In this document: positions 32,847 through 44,915 of the stretch, piece by piece
Numbering within the stretch: the first letter of the stretch is position 1
Layout of the letters: each line of letters starts with the position of its first letter
Origin: Phycicoccus sp. HDW14
GTDB taxonomy: Bacteria > Actinomycetota > Actinomycetes > Actinomycetales > Dermatophilaceae
DNA: 64,000 nucleotides
Assembly: GCF_011383005.1 (NCBI RefSeq)
Contig: NZ_CP049935.1
Span: forward strand, 1-64,000
Direction of reading: 5' to 3'
The notes under the pieces: generated by a model
The model's input: only the letters and a program-made list of their open reading frames with translations
Told to the model about the DNA's origin: nothing
Database searches by the model: none
Translations under genes and position numbers: made by a program

Positions 32847-32896
32847 TTGCCCAGAACCCACCTCCCGAGGGGTCCCGGGCGTGGGTTCTGGGCAAT
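32846..32896. terminator. Perfect 16-base hairpin after menD
   Basis: Arms 32846-32861 and 32881-32896 are perfect complements around a 19-base loop; the left arm begins at the last base of the menD stop codon. It probably ends the menD message or works as an attenuator for the next gene. No U-tract. Confidence 0.65.
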
Positions 32897-32979
32897 ATGT
32901 CGGGAGCGGGCGGGGGGCTGTCGAGGGTCGGGGCGGGGTCGATTTCGGGGCGAGGGCCCCGGGTTGCGAGAATCGGGCC

Positions 32980-34215
32980 GTGCCCACGACCCCCACCCGC
33001 ACCGACGTCCTCGTCGTCGGTGCCGGCCCCGCCGGAGCCTCCGCCGCCGCCTGGGCGGCCCGTGCCGGCCGCGACGTCGTGCTCGCCGACGCCGCCACCT
33101 TCCCGCGCGACAAGACCTGCGGCGACGGCCTGACCCCGCGCGCCGTCGCCGAGCTCGACCGCCTCGGCCTCGGCAGCTGGCTCCGTGAGCACACCGTCAA
33201 CCAGGGCCTGCGCGCCCACGGCTTCGGCCAGACCCTCCACCTCCCGTGGCCCGGCGGCACCCTCCCCGACCACGGCTCGGCCGTCCCGCGCACCGAGCTC
33301 GACGACCGCATCCGCACCACCGCGCTCGAGTCCGGCGCCACCGGGGTCGAGGGCGCCAAGGCCGTCGACGCCACGCTCGAGGGCGGCCGCGTCCGCAGCG
33401 TGACCTTCCGGAACACCGACGGCTCGACGCACGAGATCGCCTGCGAGCGACTGGTCGTCGCCGACGGCGTGCGCTCCGGGCTCGGCAAGGTCCTCGGTCG
33501 CGAGTGGCACCAGGACACCGTCTACGCGGTCGCCGGGCGCTGCTACGTCGACTCCGACCGCGCGGACGACCCGTGGATCAGCAGCCACCTCGAGCTGCGG
33601 TCCGAGTCCGGCGAGGCCCTCCCCGGCTACGGCTGGATCTTCCCGCTCGGCGGCGGCCAGGTGAACGTCGGCGTCGGCACCCTGGCCACGACGAGGCGCC
33701 CGGCCGACGTCGCCATCAAGCCCCTCATGCGCCACTACACCGACGAGCGCCGCGTCGACTTCGGCCTCACCGGCGAGCAGCGCCTTCCCACGAGCGCGCT
33801 CCTGCCGATGGGTGGCGCCGTCAGCGGTGTGGCCGGCGCCAACTGGGCCCTCGTCGGGGACGCCGCCGCGTGCGTCAACCCGCTCAACGGCGAGGGCATC
33901 GACTACGGGCTCGAGACCGGCCGGCTCGTGGTCGACCACCTCGACGACGACCTCGCCGCCACCTGGCCGGCCCTGCTCGCCGACCACTACGGCGAGGCGT
34001 TCTCCATCGCCCGCCGGCTGGCCGGTGTGTTCACCACCCCCCGCATCCTCGGCGCCCTCGGCCCGGTCGGGATGCGCAGCGACTGGCTGATGACCCTCGC
34101 CCTGCGCTGGATGGGCAACCTCGTCACCGACGAGGACCGCGACGCCTCCGCGCGGATCTGGCGCTGGGCCGGCCGTCGCTCGGTCGCCGTCGACGCCCGC
34201 CCGCCCTTCACCTGA
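32980..34215 (+). CDS. Geranylgeranyl reductase-family flavoprotein (menaquinone side-chain reductase)
   Basis: The 411-residue FAD protein has an N-terminal VLVVGAGPAGASAAAWAARA dinucleotide fold, PRDKTCGDGLTPRAV (family signature), and ALVGDAAACVNPLNGEGIDY. In actinobacteria the family (MenJ-like) hydrogenates one double bond of the menaquinone isoprenyl tail. Location among menD, isochorismate synthase, menG and nuo supports that role. GTG 32980 follows a weak GAGAAT six bases upstream. The hairpin 34225-34280 follows. Confidence 0.86.
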   Translation: MPTTPTRTDVLVVGAGPAGASAAAWAARAGRDVVLADAATFPRDKTCGDGLTPRAVAELDRLGLGSWLREHTVNQGLRAHGFGQTLHLPWPGGTLPDHGSAVPRTELDDRIRTTALESGATGVEGAKAVDATLEGGRVRSVTFRNTDGSTHEIACERLVVADGVRSGLGKVLGREWHQDTVYAVAGRCYVDSDRADDPWISSHLELRSESGEALPGYGWIFPLGGGQVNVGVGTLATTRRPADVAIKPLMRHYTDERRVDFGLTGEQRLPTSALLPMGGAVSGVAGANWALVGDAAACVNPLNGEGIDYGLETGRLVVDHLDDDLAATWPALLADHYGEAFSIARRLAGVFTTPRILGALGPVGMRSDWLMTLALRWMGNLVTDEDRDASARIWRWAGRRSVAVDARPPFT

Positions 34216-34224
34216 CCGACCCGA

Positions 34225-34280
34225 CCGCGAACGTGTGTGGACCCGCCGGGACGCACCGGCGTGTTCACACACGATCGCGG
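34225..34280. terminator. Bidirectional hairpin between convergent genes
   Basis: Arms 34225-34242 and 34263-34280 pair in 17 of 18 positions, allowing one G-U and with one A-A mismatch. It lies between the flavoprotein gene (stop 34215) and the isochorismate synthase gene (stop 34306), which converge, so it can end transcription in both directions. Confidence 0.7.
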
Positions 34281-34305
34281 CAGGGGCGCGAGGACCCTCG
34301 CGGCG

Positions 34306-35664
34306 TCAGGGGGCGTCGGCGGTCAGCGCGTCGCGCATCGGCACGAGCTTGGCCGAGCTCTCCGCCAGCTCGTCGGCCGGCACGGACCCCGCGACGATGC
34401 CGCAGCCGGCGAACACGCGCATCCGCGACGGGTCGTCGGGTGACACCGACCCGCAGCGCAGCGCGATGCCCCACTCGCCGTCGCCGGCGGCGTCGATCCA
34501 GCCGACCGGGCCGGCGTACCGTCCGCGGTCCATGTGCTCGAGCTCGGCGATCACCGAGTCGGCCACCGCGCGCGGCGTGCCGCACACCGCCGCCGACGGG
34601 TGCAGCGACGCGGCGAGGCTCAGCGACGACGTGTCGTCGACGAGCACCCCCGCCACGTCGGTGGCCAGGTGCATGACGTTCGAGAGGTGCAGGACGAACG
34701 GCGCCTCCGGCACGTTCATCGAGGAGCAGTGCGGCGCAAGGGCATCCGCGACCGACCGCACCGCGTACTCGTGCTCCTCGAGGTCCTTCGACGAGCGGGC
34801 CAGCGAGGCCGCCAGCGCGAGGTCGTGCGCGTCGTCGCCCGTCGGCCGGATGGTGCCCGCGAGCACCCGCGACGTGACGAGCCCCTTCTCCCGGCGGACG
34901 AGCAGCTCGGGGGTCGCGCCGACGAGCCCGTCGACGGCGAACACCCACGTCGTGTCGTAGCGCTCGGCGAGCCGGTGCAGCAGCCAGCGCACGTCGAGCG
35001 GCTCGCGCGCCGACACCTCGAGGTCGCGCGCCAGCACCACCTTGTCGAGCTCGCCGGCGGTGATGCGCGACACCGCGTCGGCGACCGCGCCCTCCCAGGC
35101 GGCGGCCGACAGCGCGCCGTCGGCGAAGGCGACGTCGAGGGGCCGCGCGGGTGCCGGCTGGCGCACGACCTCGGCCGGCCCCGGCACCGCCGCGACGGCA
35201 CCCTCGGCGCTCACGGTCGTCAGCCACGCGACGTCGCCGCGCCGTCCGACGACCACCGAGGGCACGACCAGCGTTCCGCCGGAAGGGGATCCGTCGGCAT
35301 AGGCCACCGAGCCGAAGGCGACCGGACCGGTGCCCGGCAGGTCGACCTCGTCACGCACGACCGCCGACCCGACGAGCCCCTCCCACCACGACGCGAGCTC
35401 GGCGAAGCGGTCCGGGCCGGACGCCACGTGCGACGCGGCGCGTCCCCACCCGACGAGCCCCTCGCCGCGGCGCACCCACGAGCACGGCCCGGTGGCGCCG
35501 CCGCCCGCCGGCAGCACGGCCAGCAGGTCGGAGGCGAGCGCGGAGTCGAGCCGCACGGTGCGCGCCACCAGCGGCGCGGCAGCGGCGACGGGAGCAGCGG
35601 CGGCCGAGGCGCCGGCCGCACCAGCAGCAGCAGGGGCCGGGCGGCCCGCGGGGAGCGAGGTCAT
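34306..35664 (-). CDS. menF: Isochorismate synthase
   Basis: The 452-residue chorismate-binding enzyme converts chorismate to isochorismate, feeding MenD. The conserved anthranilate-synthase-I fold is seen in [20 protein letters not shown] (residue 213 region), [27 protein letters not shown] and AGCGIVAGS with the Mg/acid residues. The first 35 residues are Ala/Pro-rich and probably disordered. A short leader from TATCGT is possible. Divergent from menG with starts 60 bases apart. Confidence 0.9.
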   Translation of the reverse strand: MTSLPAGRPAPAAAGAAGASAAAAPVAAAAPLVARTVRLDSALASDLLAVLPAGGGATGPCSWVRRGEGLVGWGRAASHVASGPDRFAELASWWEGLVGSAVVRDEVDLPGTGPVAFGSVAYADGSPSGGTLVVPSVVVGRRGDVAWLTTVSAEGAVAAVPGPAEVVRQPAPARPLDVAFADGALSAAAWEGAVADAVSRITAGELDKVVLARDLEVSAREPLDVRWLLHRLAERYDTTWVFAVDGLVGATPELLVRREKGLVTSRVLAGTIRPTGDDAHDLALAASLARSSKDLEEHEYAVRSVADALAPHCSSMNVPEAPFVLHLSNVMHLATDVAGVLVDDTSSLSLAASLHPSAAVCGTPRAVADSVIAELEHMDRGRYAGPVGWIDAAGDGEWGIALRCGSVSPDDPSRMRVFAGCGIVAGSVPADELAESSAKLVPMRDALTADAP

Positions 35665-35724
35665 CAGCAGGCAACGATACGGCGCCGTCCGGCCACCCCC
35701 GGCATCGGTGGGAGGATGTCCGGC

Positions 35725-36453
35725 ATGTCCCGCGCCTCCCTCGAGAAGGACCCCCGCGACGTCGCCGCGATGTTCGACGACGTCGCGACCCGCTACGACG
35801 TGACGAACGACGTGCTCTCCCTCGGCCAGGACCGGCTGTGGCGCCGGGCCGTCGTCGCCGCGTGCGACGCGCAGCCGGGCCAGCGGGTCCTCGACATCGC
35901 CGCCGGCACCGGCACCAGCAGCGAGCCGTTCGCCGACTCCGGCGTCGACGTCGTCCCGGCCGACTTCTCCCTCGGGATGCTGCGCGTGGGGCACCGCCGC
36001 CGCTCCGACCTCGGCTTCACCGCCGCCGACGCGATGCGCCTGCCGTTCGCCGACGACTCCTTCGACGTCGTGACGATGAGCTTCGGCCTGCGCAACGTCG
36101 CCGACCCGTCGACGGCGCTGCGCGAGTTCCTCCGCGTCACCAGGCCCGGTGGCCGGCTCGTGGTGTGCGAGTTCAGCACCCCGACCAACGGCGCCTTCCG
36201 CACCGTCTACACGAACTACCTGATGCGCGCCCTGCCGCCGGTCGCCCGCAAGGTCAGCTCGAACCCCGAGTCCTACGTCTACCTCGCCGAGTCGATCCGG
36301 GCCTGGCCCGACCAGCGCGGCCTGGCCCGCCAGGTCGCCGAGGCCGGTTGGGAGGCGGTGCGCTGGCGCGACCTCAGCGGCGGCATCGTCGCCCTCCACC
36401 GCGCCACGAAGCCGGCCGCCGCACCGGCCCCCGAGGCCCCCGTCGAGGGTTAG
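35725..36453 (+). CDS. menG: Demethylmenaquinone methyltransferase
   Basis: The 242-residue SAM-dependent methyltransferase performs the last step of menaquinone synthesis. Motif [16 protein letters not shown], motif II-like [20 protein letters not shown], and the UbiE signature [20 protein letters not shown] are present. ATG 35725 has GGAGG about ten bases upstream; an earlier ATG at 35716 is possible. It directly precedes the nuo operon. Confidence 0.94.
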   Translation: MSRASLEKDPRDVAAMFDDVATRYDVTNDVLSLGQDRLWRRAVVAACDAQPGQRVLDIAAGTGTSSEPFADSGVDVVPADFSLGMLRVGHRRRSDLGFTAADAMRLPFADDSFDVVTMSFGLRNVADPSTALREFLRVTRPGGRLVVCEFSTPTNGAFRTVYTNYLMRALPPVARKVSSNPESYVYLAESIRAWPDQRGLARQVAEAGWEAVRWRDLSGGIVALHRATKPAAAPAPEAPVEG

Positions 36454-36487
36454 GCATACCTCAGTGCAGGTCAGCGGAGGGGCGTCC

Positions 36488-36493
36488 TAGACT
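36488..36493 (+). promoter_or_regulatory. Possible -10 of the nuo operon
   Basis: TAGACT ten bases before the Rex-like site in the 245-base gap 36454-36698. No good -35 in the correct place. If real, transcription would start near 36500, so the Rex site lies immediately downstream. Confidence 0.35.
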
Positions 36494-36503
36494 TCCGTCC
36501 GTT

Positions 36504-36519
36504 CGTGAAGACATTCACA
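36504..36519 (+). promoter_or_regulatory. Probable Rex operator upstream of nuoA
   Basis: CGTGAA-GACA-TTCACA matches the known Rex consensus TGTGAA-N4-TTCACA at all but one position. In Streptomyces coelicolor Rex (a sensor of the NADH/NAD+ ratio) binds such sites upstream of nuoA. Placement here indicates redox control of complex I. The rest of the gap shows no gene. Confidence 0.65.
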
Positions 36520-36698
36520 AGCGACAGAGGACCCGTGACCACCACGCCGTGCGCCCCGCGACGCGCCGTGACCGGAGGACAGACACCCCCGGGTGCGACG
36601 TGCGTCACGCCCCCTAGGATGGCCGGGACGCCGCACGCGGCCCCGGCGCCCGTCGACCACCCGACGACACCGAGCAGCGAAAGGGGAGTTCGCCCGCG

Positions 36699-37061
36699 AT
36701 GAGCAACCCCTACGTCCCCCTCCTGATCCTCCTGGCGCTCGGCTTCGGCTTCGCGGCGCTGTCGGTGGGGACCAGCCTCGTCGTCGGCCCCAAGCGCTAC
36801 AACCGCGCGAAGATGGAGGCCTACGAGTGCGGCATCCAGCCGACGCCGCGGGCCCAGGGCGGCGGCCGCGTGCCGATCAAGTACTTCCTCACCGCGATGC
36901 TCTTCATCATCTTCGACATCGAGTCGGTGTTCCTCTACCCGTTCGCCGTGGCCTTCGACCAGCTCGGGCTCTTCGCGCTCGTCGAGATGGTCCTGTTCAT
37001 CATCACGGTGTTCGTCGCGTACGCCTACGTCTGGAAGCGGGGCGGCCTCGAGTGGGACTGA
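36699..37061 (+). CDS. nuoA: NADH-quinone oxidoreductase subunit A
   Basis: The 120-residue membrane subunit has three spans ([40 protein letters not shown] and [17 protein letters not shown]) and the loop [17 protein letters not shown], which lies near the quinone site of complex I. An AAGGGGAG site precedes the ATG. First gene of the fourteen-gene nuo operon. Confidence 0.95.
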   Translation: MSNPYVPLLILLALGFGFAALSVGTSLVVGPKRYNRAKMEAYECGIQPTPRAQGGGRVPIKYFLTAMLFIIFDIESVFLYPFAVAFDQLGLFALVEMVLFIITVFVAYAYVWKRGGLEWD

Positions 37062-37122
37062 GCACGCACCGCACCGCACCGACCACGACCTGCACGACCG
37101 TCGACACCGCCGAGGAGGCGTG

Positions 37123-37722
37123 ATGGGAATCGAGGAGAAGCTGCCCGCAGGGTTCGTGCTCACGACGCTGGAGAACGTCGTCGGCTACATGCGCAAGGCC
37201 TCGATCTGGCCCGCGACCTTCGGCCTCGCCTGCTGCGCCATCGAGATGATGGCCGTCGGCACCCCCGACTACGACATCGCCCGCTTCGGCATGGAGCGCT
37301 TCAGCGCCACCCCGCGCCAGGCCGACCTGATGATCGTCGCCGGCCGGGTCAGCCAGAAGATGGCCCCCGTCGTGCGCCAGGTCTACGACCAGATGCCCAA
37401 CCCCAAGTGGGTCATCTCGATGGGCGTCTGCGCGTCCTCGGGCGGCATGTTCAACAACTACGCCATCGTCCAGGGGGTCGACCACATCATCCCGGTCGAC
37501 GTCTACCTCCCCGGCTGCCCGCCCCGCCCCGAGATGCTGCTCAACGCGATCATCGAGCTGCACGACCAGATCCAGAACAGCAAGCTCGGCGTCAACCGCG
37601 TGGCGGCGGCCCGCGCCGCCGAGGCCGCCGCGCTGCGCGCCACGCCCACCGCGCAGATGGCCCCCACCCACGACCACCTCGCGCACCTCGCGGCGCCGGC
37701 CGGGAAGAACCTCCTCGGATGA
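37123..37722 (+). CDS. nuoB: NADH-quinone oxidoreductase subunit B
   Basis: The 199-residue subunit carries the N2 [4Fe-4S] cluster: [13 protein letters not shown] (two adjacent Cys), [14 protein letters not shown] and [13 protein letters not shown] 37123 is four bases after AGGAGG; the GTG at 37120 is too near. N2 hands electrons to the quinone. The nuoC start overlaps its stop. Confidence 0.95.
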   Translation: MGIEEKLPAGFVLTTLENVVGYMRKASIWPATFGLACCAIEMMAVGTPDYDIARFGMERFSATPRQADLMIVAGRVSQKMAPVVRQVYDQMPNPKWVISMGVCASSGGMFNNYAIVQGVDHIIPVDVYLPGCPPRPEMLLNAIIELHDQIQNSKLGVNRVAAARAAEAAALRATPTAQMAPTHDHLAHLAAPAGKNLLG

Positions 37723-38551
37723 GCGACGAGAGCACGGACCCCAAGCACCTCGACGCCGGTGAGGGGGCCCCGGTCCCCGACAAGGCGGCCGACACCCCGG
37801 CCACCCGCACCGACGACGACCCGCGCTCCTCCGACACCGCGCAGCACACCGGCGGCGGTCGCGTCGTCGAGCTCGCCGGTGCCGACTCCGAGCCGGTGCA
37901 GATCGGCGAGCGGCGCGGCATGTTCGGGGCCACCCGCGGCCAGGACACCTCCGGCTACGGCGGCCTGGTCACGCCCACCCTGCTGCCCGGTGCCACCCCG
38001 CGCCCGTTCGGCGGCTACTACGACGAGGTCGCCGACGTCCTGGCCACCGCGCTCGAGGAGGGTGCCGGCTTCGGTGCCGCCGTCGAGAAGGTCGTCGTCG
38101 ACCGCGGCGAGATGACCGTCTTCGTCCGGCGCGAGCACCTGCTGACGGTCGCCCGCACGCTGCGCGACCACCCGAGCCTGCGCTTCGAGATGTGCATGGG
38201 CGTCTCCGGCGTCCACTACCCCGGCGAGACAGGGCGCGAGCTGCACGCCGTCTACCCGCTGCTCTCCATCACCCACGGCAGCCGTCGCATCCGCCTCGAG
38301 GTCACCTGCCCCGACACCGACCCGCACATCCCCTCGGTCGTCGAGGTCTGGCCGGGCAACGACTGGCACGAGCGCGAGACGTGGGACATGTTCGGCATCG
38401 AGTTCGACGGCCACCCGGCCCTCACCCGCATCCTCATGCCCGACGACTGGCCGGGCCACCCGCAGCGCAAGGACTACCCGCTCGGCGGCATCCCCGTCGA
38501 GTACAAGGGCGGCACCGTCCCGCCGCCGGACCAGCGGAGGGCGTACAGCTG

Positions 38552-38552
<1 letters not shown>
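37719..38552 (+). CDS. nuoC: NADH-quinone oxidoreductase subunit C
   Basis: The 277-residue product has the conserved C-domain [20 protein letters not shown]...[20 protein letters not shown]. The first 95 residues are an acidic, low-complexity extension ([14 protein letters not shown]). The family in other bacteria is about 180-250 residues, so the extension is the notable part. Subunit C joins B, D and I in the connecting module. Start overlaps nuoB. Confidence 0.94.
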
Positions 38553-39930
<1,378 letters not shown>

Positions 39931-39931
<1 letters not shown>

Positions 39932-41114
39932 TGGCCGGTGACTTCGGTCTGCAGTCCGCTTCCGGGCACCTCACGGTGTCCGGGGAGTCCAAGGAGCCCT
40001 ACCCCGCCGACGTCGAGGCGAGCTTCCGCGCCGACGCCGCGCAGGTCATCGCGCGCTACCCGCAGAAGCGGTCCGCGCTGCTCCCGCTGCTCCACCTCGT
40101 CCAGTCGGTCGACGGCTACGTCACGGGTCGCGGCATCGACCTGTGCGCCGAGCTGCTCGACCTGAGCACGGCCGAGGTCAGCGGTGTCGCGACGTTCTAC
40201 ACGCAGTACAAGCGCCACCCCAACGGCGAGTACACCGTCGGCGTCTGCACCAACACGCTCTGCGCGGTGATGGGCGGCGACGAGATCTGGGAGTCGGTCT
40301 CCGAGCACCTCGGCATCGGCCACGACGAGACGACCGGCGACGGCAAGATCACCCTCGAGCGCATCGAGTGCAACGCCGCGTGCGACTACGCCCCCGTCGT
40401 CATGGCCAACTGGGAGTTCTTCGACAACCAGACCCCGGCCTCCACCAACCAGCTCGTCGACGACCTGCGCGAGGGCAAGGACGTCAGGCCGACCCGCGGC
40501 CCGAACCGCGTCTGCACCTTCAAGCAGGTCAGCCGCACCCTCGCCGGGTTCTCCGACGGGCTCGCCGACGAGGGCGTGGGCGCCGGCCCGGCCTCGCTCG
40601 TCGGCCTCGAGCTCGCCAAGCGCAACGGCTGGAGCGCCCCGAGGGCGGCTCCGCGAACGGCGGGTCCGCGAACGGCGCCGGCGGCGGCAAGGCCGCCGGC
40701 AGCACCGAGGTCACCCCGGCCCACGACGAGGCGAAGGCCGACAAGGTCGAGCCGGCCGCCGAGCGCGACGCGTCCGACGACACCCCCGGTGAGAAGCAGC
40801 CCGCCGCGAAGAAGCCGGCGAAGAAGGCCGCCAAGGGCACGAAGAAGGCCCCCGAGGCCGCCGAGGGTCCGGCCGTCGTCTCCACCGGTGACGGCGTCAG
40901 CGGTGTGGCCCGCCAGGCCGAGGCCGCCGCCGACCGCGTCGACGTCGCACCGGTCCAGGGCGCCGACCCGCAGGACGCCGAGGACAAGGCCGCGAACGTC
41001 TCGGCCCAGAGCGCCTCGGTGCCCGTCGGCGACGACGCCACCCCCGAGGCCACGCTCTTCGACGCGGGCACCGACGCAGACACCGACGAGAGCACCGACG
41101 GGAAGGGCGAGTGA
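39931..41114 (+). CDS. nuoE: NADH-quinone oxidoreductase subunit E (apparent frameshift; long charged C-terminal tail)
   Basis: Residues 1-235 match the [2Fe-2S] thioredoxin-like NuoE, with CTNTLCAVM and ECNAACDYAP as cluster ligands. At 40637-40640 the reading frame breaks; restoring one C gives 394 residues and a clean stop overlapping nuoF. The restored tail (about 160 residues) is rich in Ala, Lys, Glu and Pro (AAKKPAKKAAKGTKKAPEAA), unlike most NuoE. It lies between NuoD and NuoF and takes electrons in the peripheral arm. Confidence 0.88.
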
Positions 41115-42439
41115 TGACGACGCTGACCCCGATCCTCAGCCGCGACTGGGACCACCCGACGTCGTGGACGCTGAAGACCTACCGCGAGGGCGGCGGCTAC
41201 CGGGCGCTCGACAAGGCGCTCGGCATGGAGGCCGCCGACATCCTCACGATGGTCAAGGACTCCTCGCTGCGCGGCCGTGGCGGCGCCGGCTTCCCCACCG
41301 GCATGAAGTGGTCGTTCATGGCCCCGCCGGACGGCGGTCCCCGCTACCTCGTCGTCAACGCCGACGAGTCCGAGCCGGGCACCTGCAAGGACATCCCGCT
41401 GATGATGGCCAACCCCCACGTGCTCGTCGAGGGCGTGGCCATCTCCTCGTACGCCATCGGCTGCGAGCACGCGTTCATCTACCTGCGCGGCGAGGTCGTC
41501 CACGTCTACCGCCGGCTGATGCGCGCGGTCGAGGAGGCCTACGCCGCAGGGCTGCTCGGCAAGGACATCAACGGCACGGGCATCAACGTCGACATCACCG
41601 TGCACGCCGGGGCCGGCGCGTACATCTGCGGTGAGGAGACCGCGCTCCTCGACTCGCTCGAGGGTCGTCGCGGCCAGCCGCGCAGCAAGCCGCCGTTCCC
41701 CGGCGCCGCAGGCCTCTACGCCCGCCCGACCTCGGTCAACAACGTCGAGTCGATCGCCTCGGTCCCCGGCATCATCCTCGAGGGCGTCGACTGGTTCACC
41801 GGCATGGGCACCGAGAAGTCCACCGGCTTCGGCATCTTCAGCCTCTCCGGGCACGTCAAGAACCCCGGCCAGTTCGAGGCCCCGCTCGGCATCACGATGC
41901 GCGAGCTCATCGACATGGCCGGCGGCATGCGCGACCCCGACAAGGCGCTGAAGTTCTGGACCCCGGGTGGGTCGAGCACGCCGCTCTTCACCGACGAGCA
42001 CCTCGACGTGCCGCTCGACTTCGAGTCGGTCGCCCAGGCCGGGTCCATGCTCGGCACCCGCGCCCTCCAGGTCTTCGACGAGACGGTCTGCGTCGTGCGC
42101 GCCGTCGACCGCTGGACCGACTTCTACCGGCACGAGTCCTGCGGCAAGTGCACCCCGTGCCGCGAGGGCACGTGGTGGCTCAAGCAGATCCTCGGCCGGC
42201 TCGAGCACGGGCAGGGGTCCGAGGAGGACCTCGACAAGCTGCTCGACATCTGCGACAACATCCTCGGCCGCAGCTTCTGCGCCCTCGGGGACGGCGCGAC
42301 GAGCCCGATCACGAGCTCGATCCAGTACTTCCGCGACGAGTACGTCGCCCACCTGACCCACGGAGGCTGCCCGTTCGACCGGTCCGCCGCCACCGTGTGG
42401 GCCAAGGACGGCGGCGCGAAGGAGACCGTCTCCGCATGA
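41114..42439 (+). CDS. nuoF: NADH-quinone oxidoreductase subunit F
   Basis: The 441-residue NADH-binding subunit holds FMN and the N3 cluster. [15 protein letters not shown] (NADH loop), [40 protein letters not shown] (FMN) and [15 protein letters not shown] (N3 ligands) are present. ATG 41114 overlaps the nuoE stop as TGATG; a GTG at 41111 is the alternative. Confidence 0.95.
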   Translation: MTTLTPILSRDWDHPTSWTLKTYREGGGYRALDKALGMEAADILTMVKDSSLRGRGGAGFPTGMKWSFMAPPDGGPRYLVVNADESEPGTCKDIPLMMANPHVLVEGVAISSYAIGCEHAFIYLRGEVVHVYRRLMRAVEEAYAAGLLGKDINGTGINVDITVHAGAGAYICGEETALLDSLEGRRGQPRSKPPFPGAAGLYARPTSVNNVESIASVPGIILEGVDWFTGMGTEKSTGFGIFSLSGHVKNPGQFEAPLGITMRELIDMAGGMRDPDKALKFWTPGGSSTPLFTDEHLDVPLDFESVAQAGSMLGTRALQVFDETVCVVRAVDRWTDFYRHESCGKCTPCREGTWWLKQILGRLEHGQGSEEDLDKLLDICDNILGRSFCALGDGATSPITSSIQYFRDEYVAHLTHGGCPFDRSAATVWAKDGGAKETVSA

Positions 42440-44915
42440 CTGCCACGCCCGAGACCCAGGCCCCGGTCGAGCTCGTCACGCTGACCATCGACGACGTCGA
42501 GGTGGCGGTGCCCAAGGGCACCCTCATCATCCGCGCCGCCGAGACGGCCGGGATCGACATCCCGCGGTTCTGCGACCACCCGGGTCTCGACCCGGTCGGT
42601 GCCTGCCGCCAGTGCCTCGTCGAGGTCTGGATGCCCGGACGCCCCGGCCCCGACGGCACGCCCGGCGAGCCCACCCAGATGCAGGGTCCCCCCGGCCGGA
42701 TGAAGCCGCAGGCCTCCTGCACGATGACCGTCGCCCCCGGCATGGTCGTCAAGACGCAGTACACGTCCGAGGGCGCCGACAAGGCGCAGAAGGGCGTCAT
42801 GGAGCTGCTGCTCATCAACCACCCGCTCGACTGCCCGGTGTGCGACAAGGGTGGCGAGTGCCCCTGCAGAACCAGGCGATGAGCAACGGCCGCGGCACCT
42901 CGCGCTTCGAGGACGTCAAGCGCACCTACCCCAAGCCGATCAACATCTCCTCGCAGGTGCTGCTCGACCGCGAGCGCTGCGTCCTCTGTGCGCGCTGCAC
43001 CCGCTTCTCCGACCAGGTCGCCGGCGACCCGTTCATCGCCCTCGTCGAGCGCGGGGCGCTGCAGCAGGTCGGCATCTACGAGGAGAAGCCGTTCGAGAGC
43101 TACTTCTCCGGCAACACCGTCCAGATCTGCCCGGTCGGCGCGCTCACCGGGGCGGCCTACCGCTTCCGCTCCCGCCCGTTCGACCTCGTGTCGACCCCGA
43201 GCGTCTGCGAGCACTGCGCGAGCGGCTGCTCCCAGCGCACCGACCACCGCCGTGGCACCGTCCTGCGCCGGCTGGCCCAGGCCGACCCCGCCGTCAACGA
43301 CGAGTGGAACTGTGACAAGGGCCGCTGGGCCTTCGCCTACACGAGTGTCGGCGACCGCCTCACCCTGCCCCAGGTCCGCGGCGACGACGGCGAGCTGCGG
43401 GTCGCCTCGTGGCGCGAGGCCCTCGAGCGGGCCGCCGCCGGCCTGCGCGGCACCCCCGCCGGCGTGCTCGTGGGCGGTCGGGTCAGCGCCGAGGACGCCT
43501 ACGCCTACGGCAAGTTCGCCCGCACCGTGCTCGGCACCAACGACGTCGACTTCCGCGCCCGCCCGCACTCCGCCGAGGAGGCCGAGTTCCTGGCCGCCAC
43601 GGTCGTCGGCACCGGTCCGGCCGGTGGCGCCGTCACGTACGCCGACCTCGAGGCCGCGAAGACCGTCGTCCACGTCGGCTTCGAGCCCGAGGACGAGTCG
43701 CCCATCGTCTTCCTCCGGCTGCGCAAGGCGTTCCGCCGCAACAAGACCCGCGTCTTCAGCATCTCGCCGGTCGCCACCCGCGGCCTTGCCAAGACCGGCG
43801 GCACCCTCATCCCCACCGCCCCGGGCACCGAGCCCGAGGTGCTGCGCGCCCTCGCGGGCGGCACCGGCAGCGAGGCCGTCGCGGCCGCGTCCGCGGCCCT
43901 CGCCGAGGGCGGCATCCTGCTCGTCGGCGAGCGGCTCGCGATGGTCCCCGGCGCCCTGAGCGCCGCGGTCGCCGCGGCCGAGGCCACCGGCGCCCGCCTC
44001 GCGTGGGTGCCCCGCCGGGCCGGTGAGCGTGGGGCCCTCGAGGCCGGTGCGTTCCCCACCCTGCTGCCCGGGGGACGCCCGGTCGCCGACGCCGCCGCCC
44101 GCTCCGAGGTCGCCACGGCCTGGGGCGTCCAGGGCCTGCCCGAGGCCGCCGGCCGCGACACCGCCGGCATCCTCGCCGCGGCCGCCTCCGGAGAGCTCGG
44201 CGCCCTCGTCGTCGGTGGCGTCGACCCCCTCGACATCGGCGTCGCCGGTGCCGCCGAGGCCCTCGCCACGGCCTTCGTCGTCTCCCTCGAGATCCGCCCG
44301 TCCGCGGTCACCGCGGTCGCCGACGTCGTCCTGCCCGTCGCGGCGCACGCCGAGAAGGGCGGCACGTTCGTCGACTGGGAGGGCCGCACGCGCGCCTTCG
44401 AGGCCGCCCTCGACACCTCCTTCGTCAGCGACTACCGCGCCCTCGAGATGCTCGCCGACGAGATGGGCGAGTTCCTCGGCACCCGCACGCTGCGCGAGGT
44501 CCGCACCGAGATGCAGCAGCTCGGCCCGTGGGCCGGCGAGCGTCCCGCGGCGCCGCAGGTCGAGGCCGGTGAGGTCCCGAGCCTCGAGCCCGGCACCCTC
44601 GTCCTGGCCACCTGGCGCCACCTGCTCGACCAGGGGTCGCTCCAGGACGGCGAGCCGCACCTGGCTGGCACCGCGCCACGCCCGCAGGCCGCGGTCTCGG
44701 CCGCCACCGCCGCCGCCCTGGGCGTCGTCGACGGTGACCACCTGCGCGTCTCCGCGGCCGGCACCACCGTCGTCGCACCGGTCCTCGTGCGCGAGATGGC
44801 CGACCACGTCGTCTGGCTGCCCACGAACTCGGCGGGCTGCGACCTGCGGGCCACCCTCGCGGGCGCCCCCGGCGCGCTCGTCACCGTCACCAAGGACAGT
44901 GAGGTCTCCGTATGA
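42436..44915 (+). CDS. nuoG: NADH-quinone oxidoreductase subunit G (apparent frameshift)
   Basis: The restored 826-residue protein carries the [2Fe-2S] domain [30 protein letters not shown], then [17 protein letters not shown] and CPVGALT (N4/N5 ligands), then [12 protein letters not shown] and a long molybdopterin-like region. The break falls at 42861-42864 (CCCC, one C lost) between GGEC and PLQNQ, so a complex I core gene appears split into 148 residues and the rest. Start overlaps nuoF. Confidence 0.9.

Noticed and set aside
30294..33518. Very long minus-strand open frame opposite menD and its neighbours
   Set aside because: Arg/Gly/Pro-rich shadow of the GC-rich coding strand; menD and the flavoprotein are clear on the other strand.
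36450..36463. TTAGGCATACCTCA near the nuo promoter as a DtxR/IdeR iron box
   Set aside because: The half-sites are too close (3 bases instead of 8), so the palindrome does not fit the consensus.
36505..36702. Short rightward frame between menG and nuoA
   Set aside because: Low-complexity Pro/Thr sequence without ribosome site, overlapping the Rex-like site and nuoA start.
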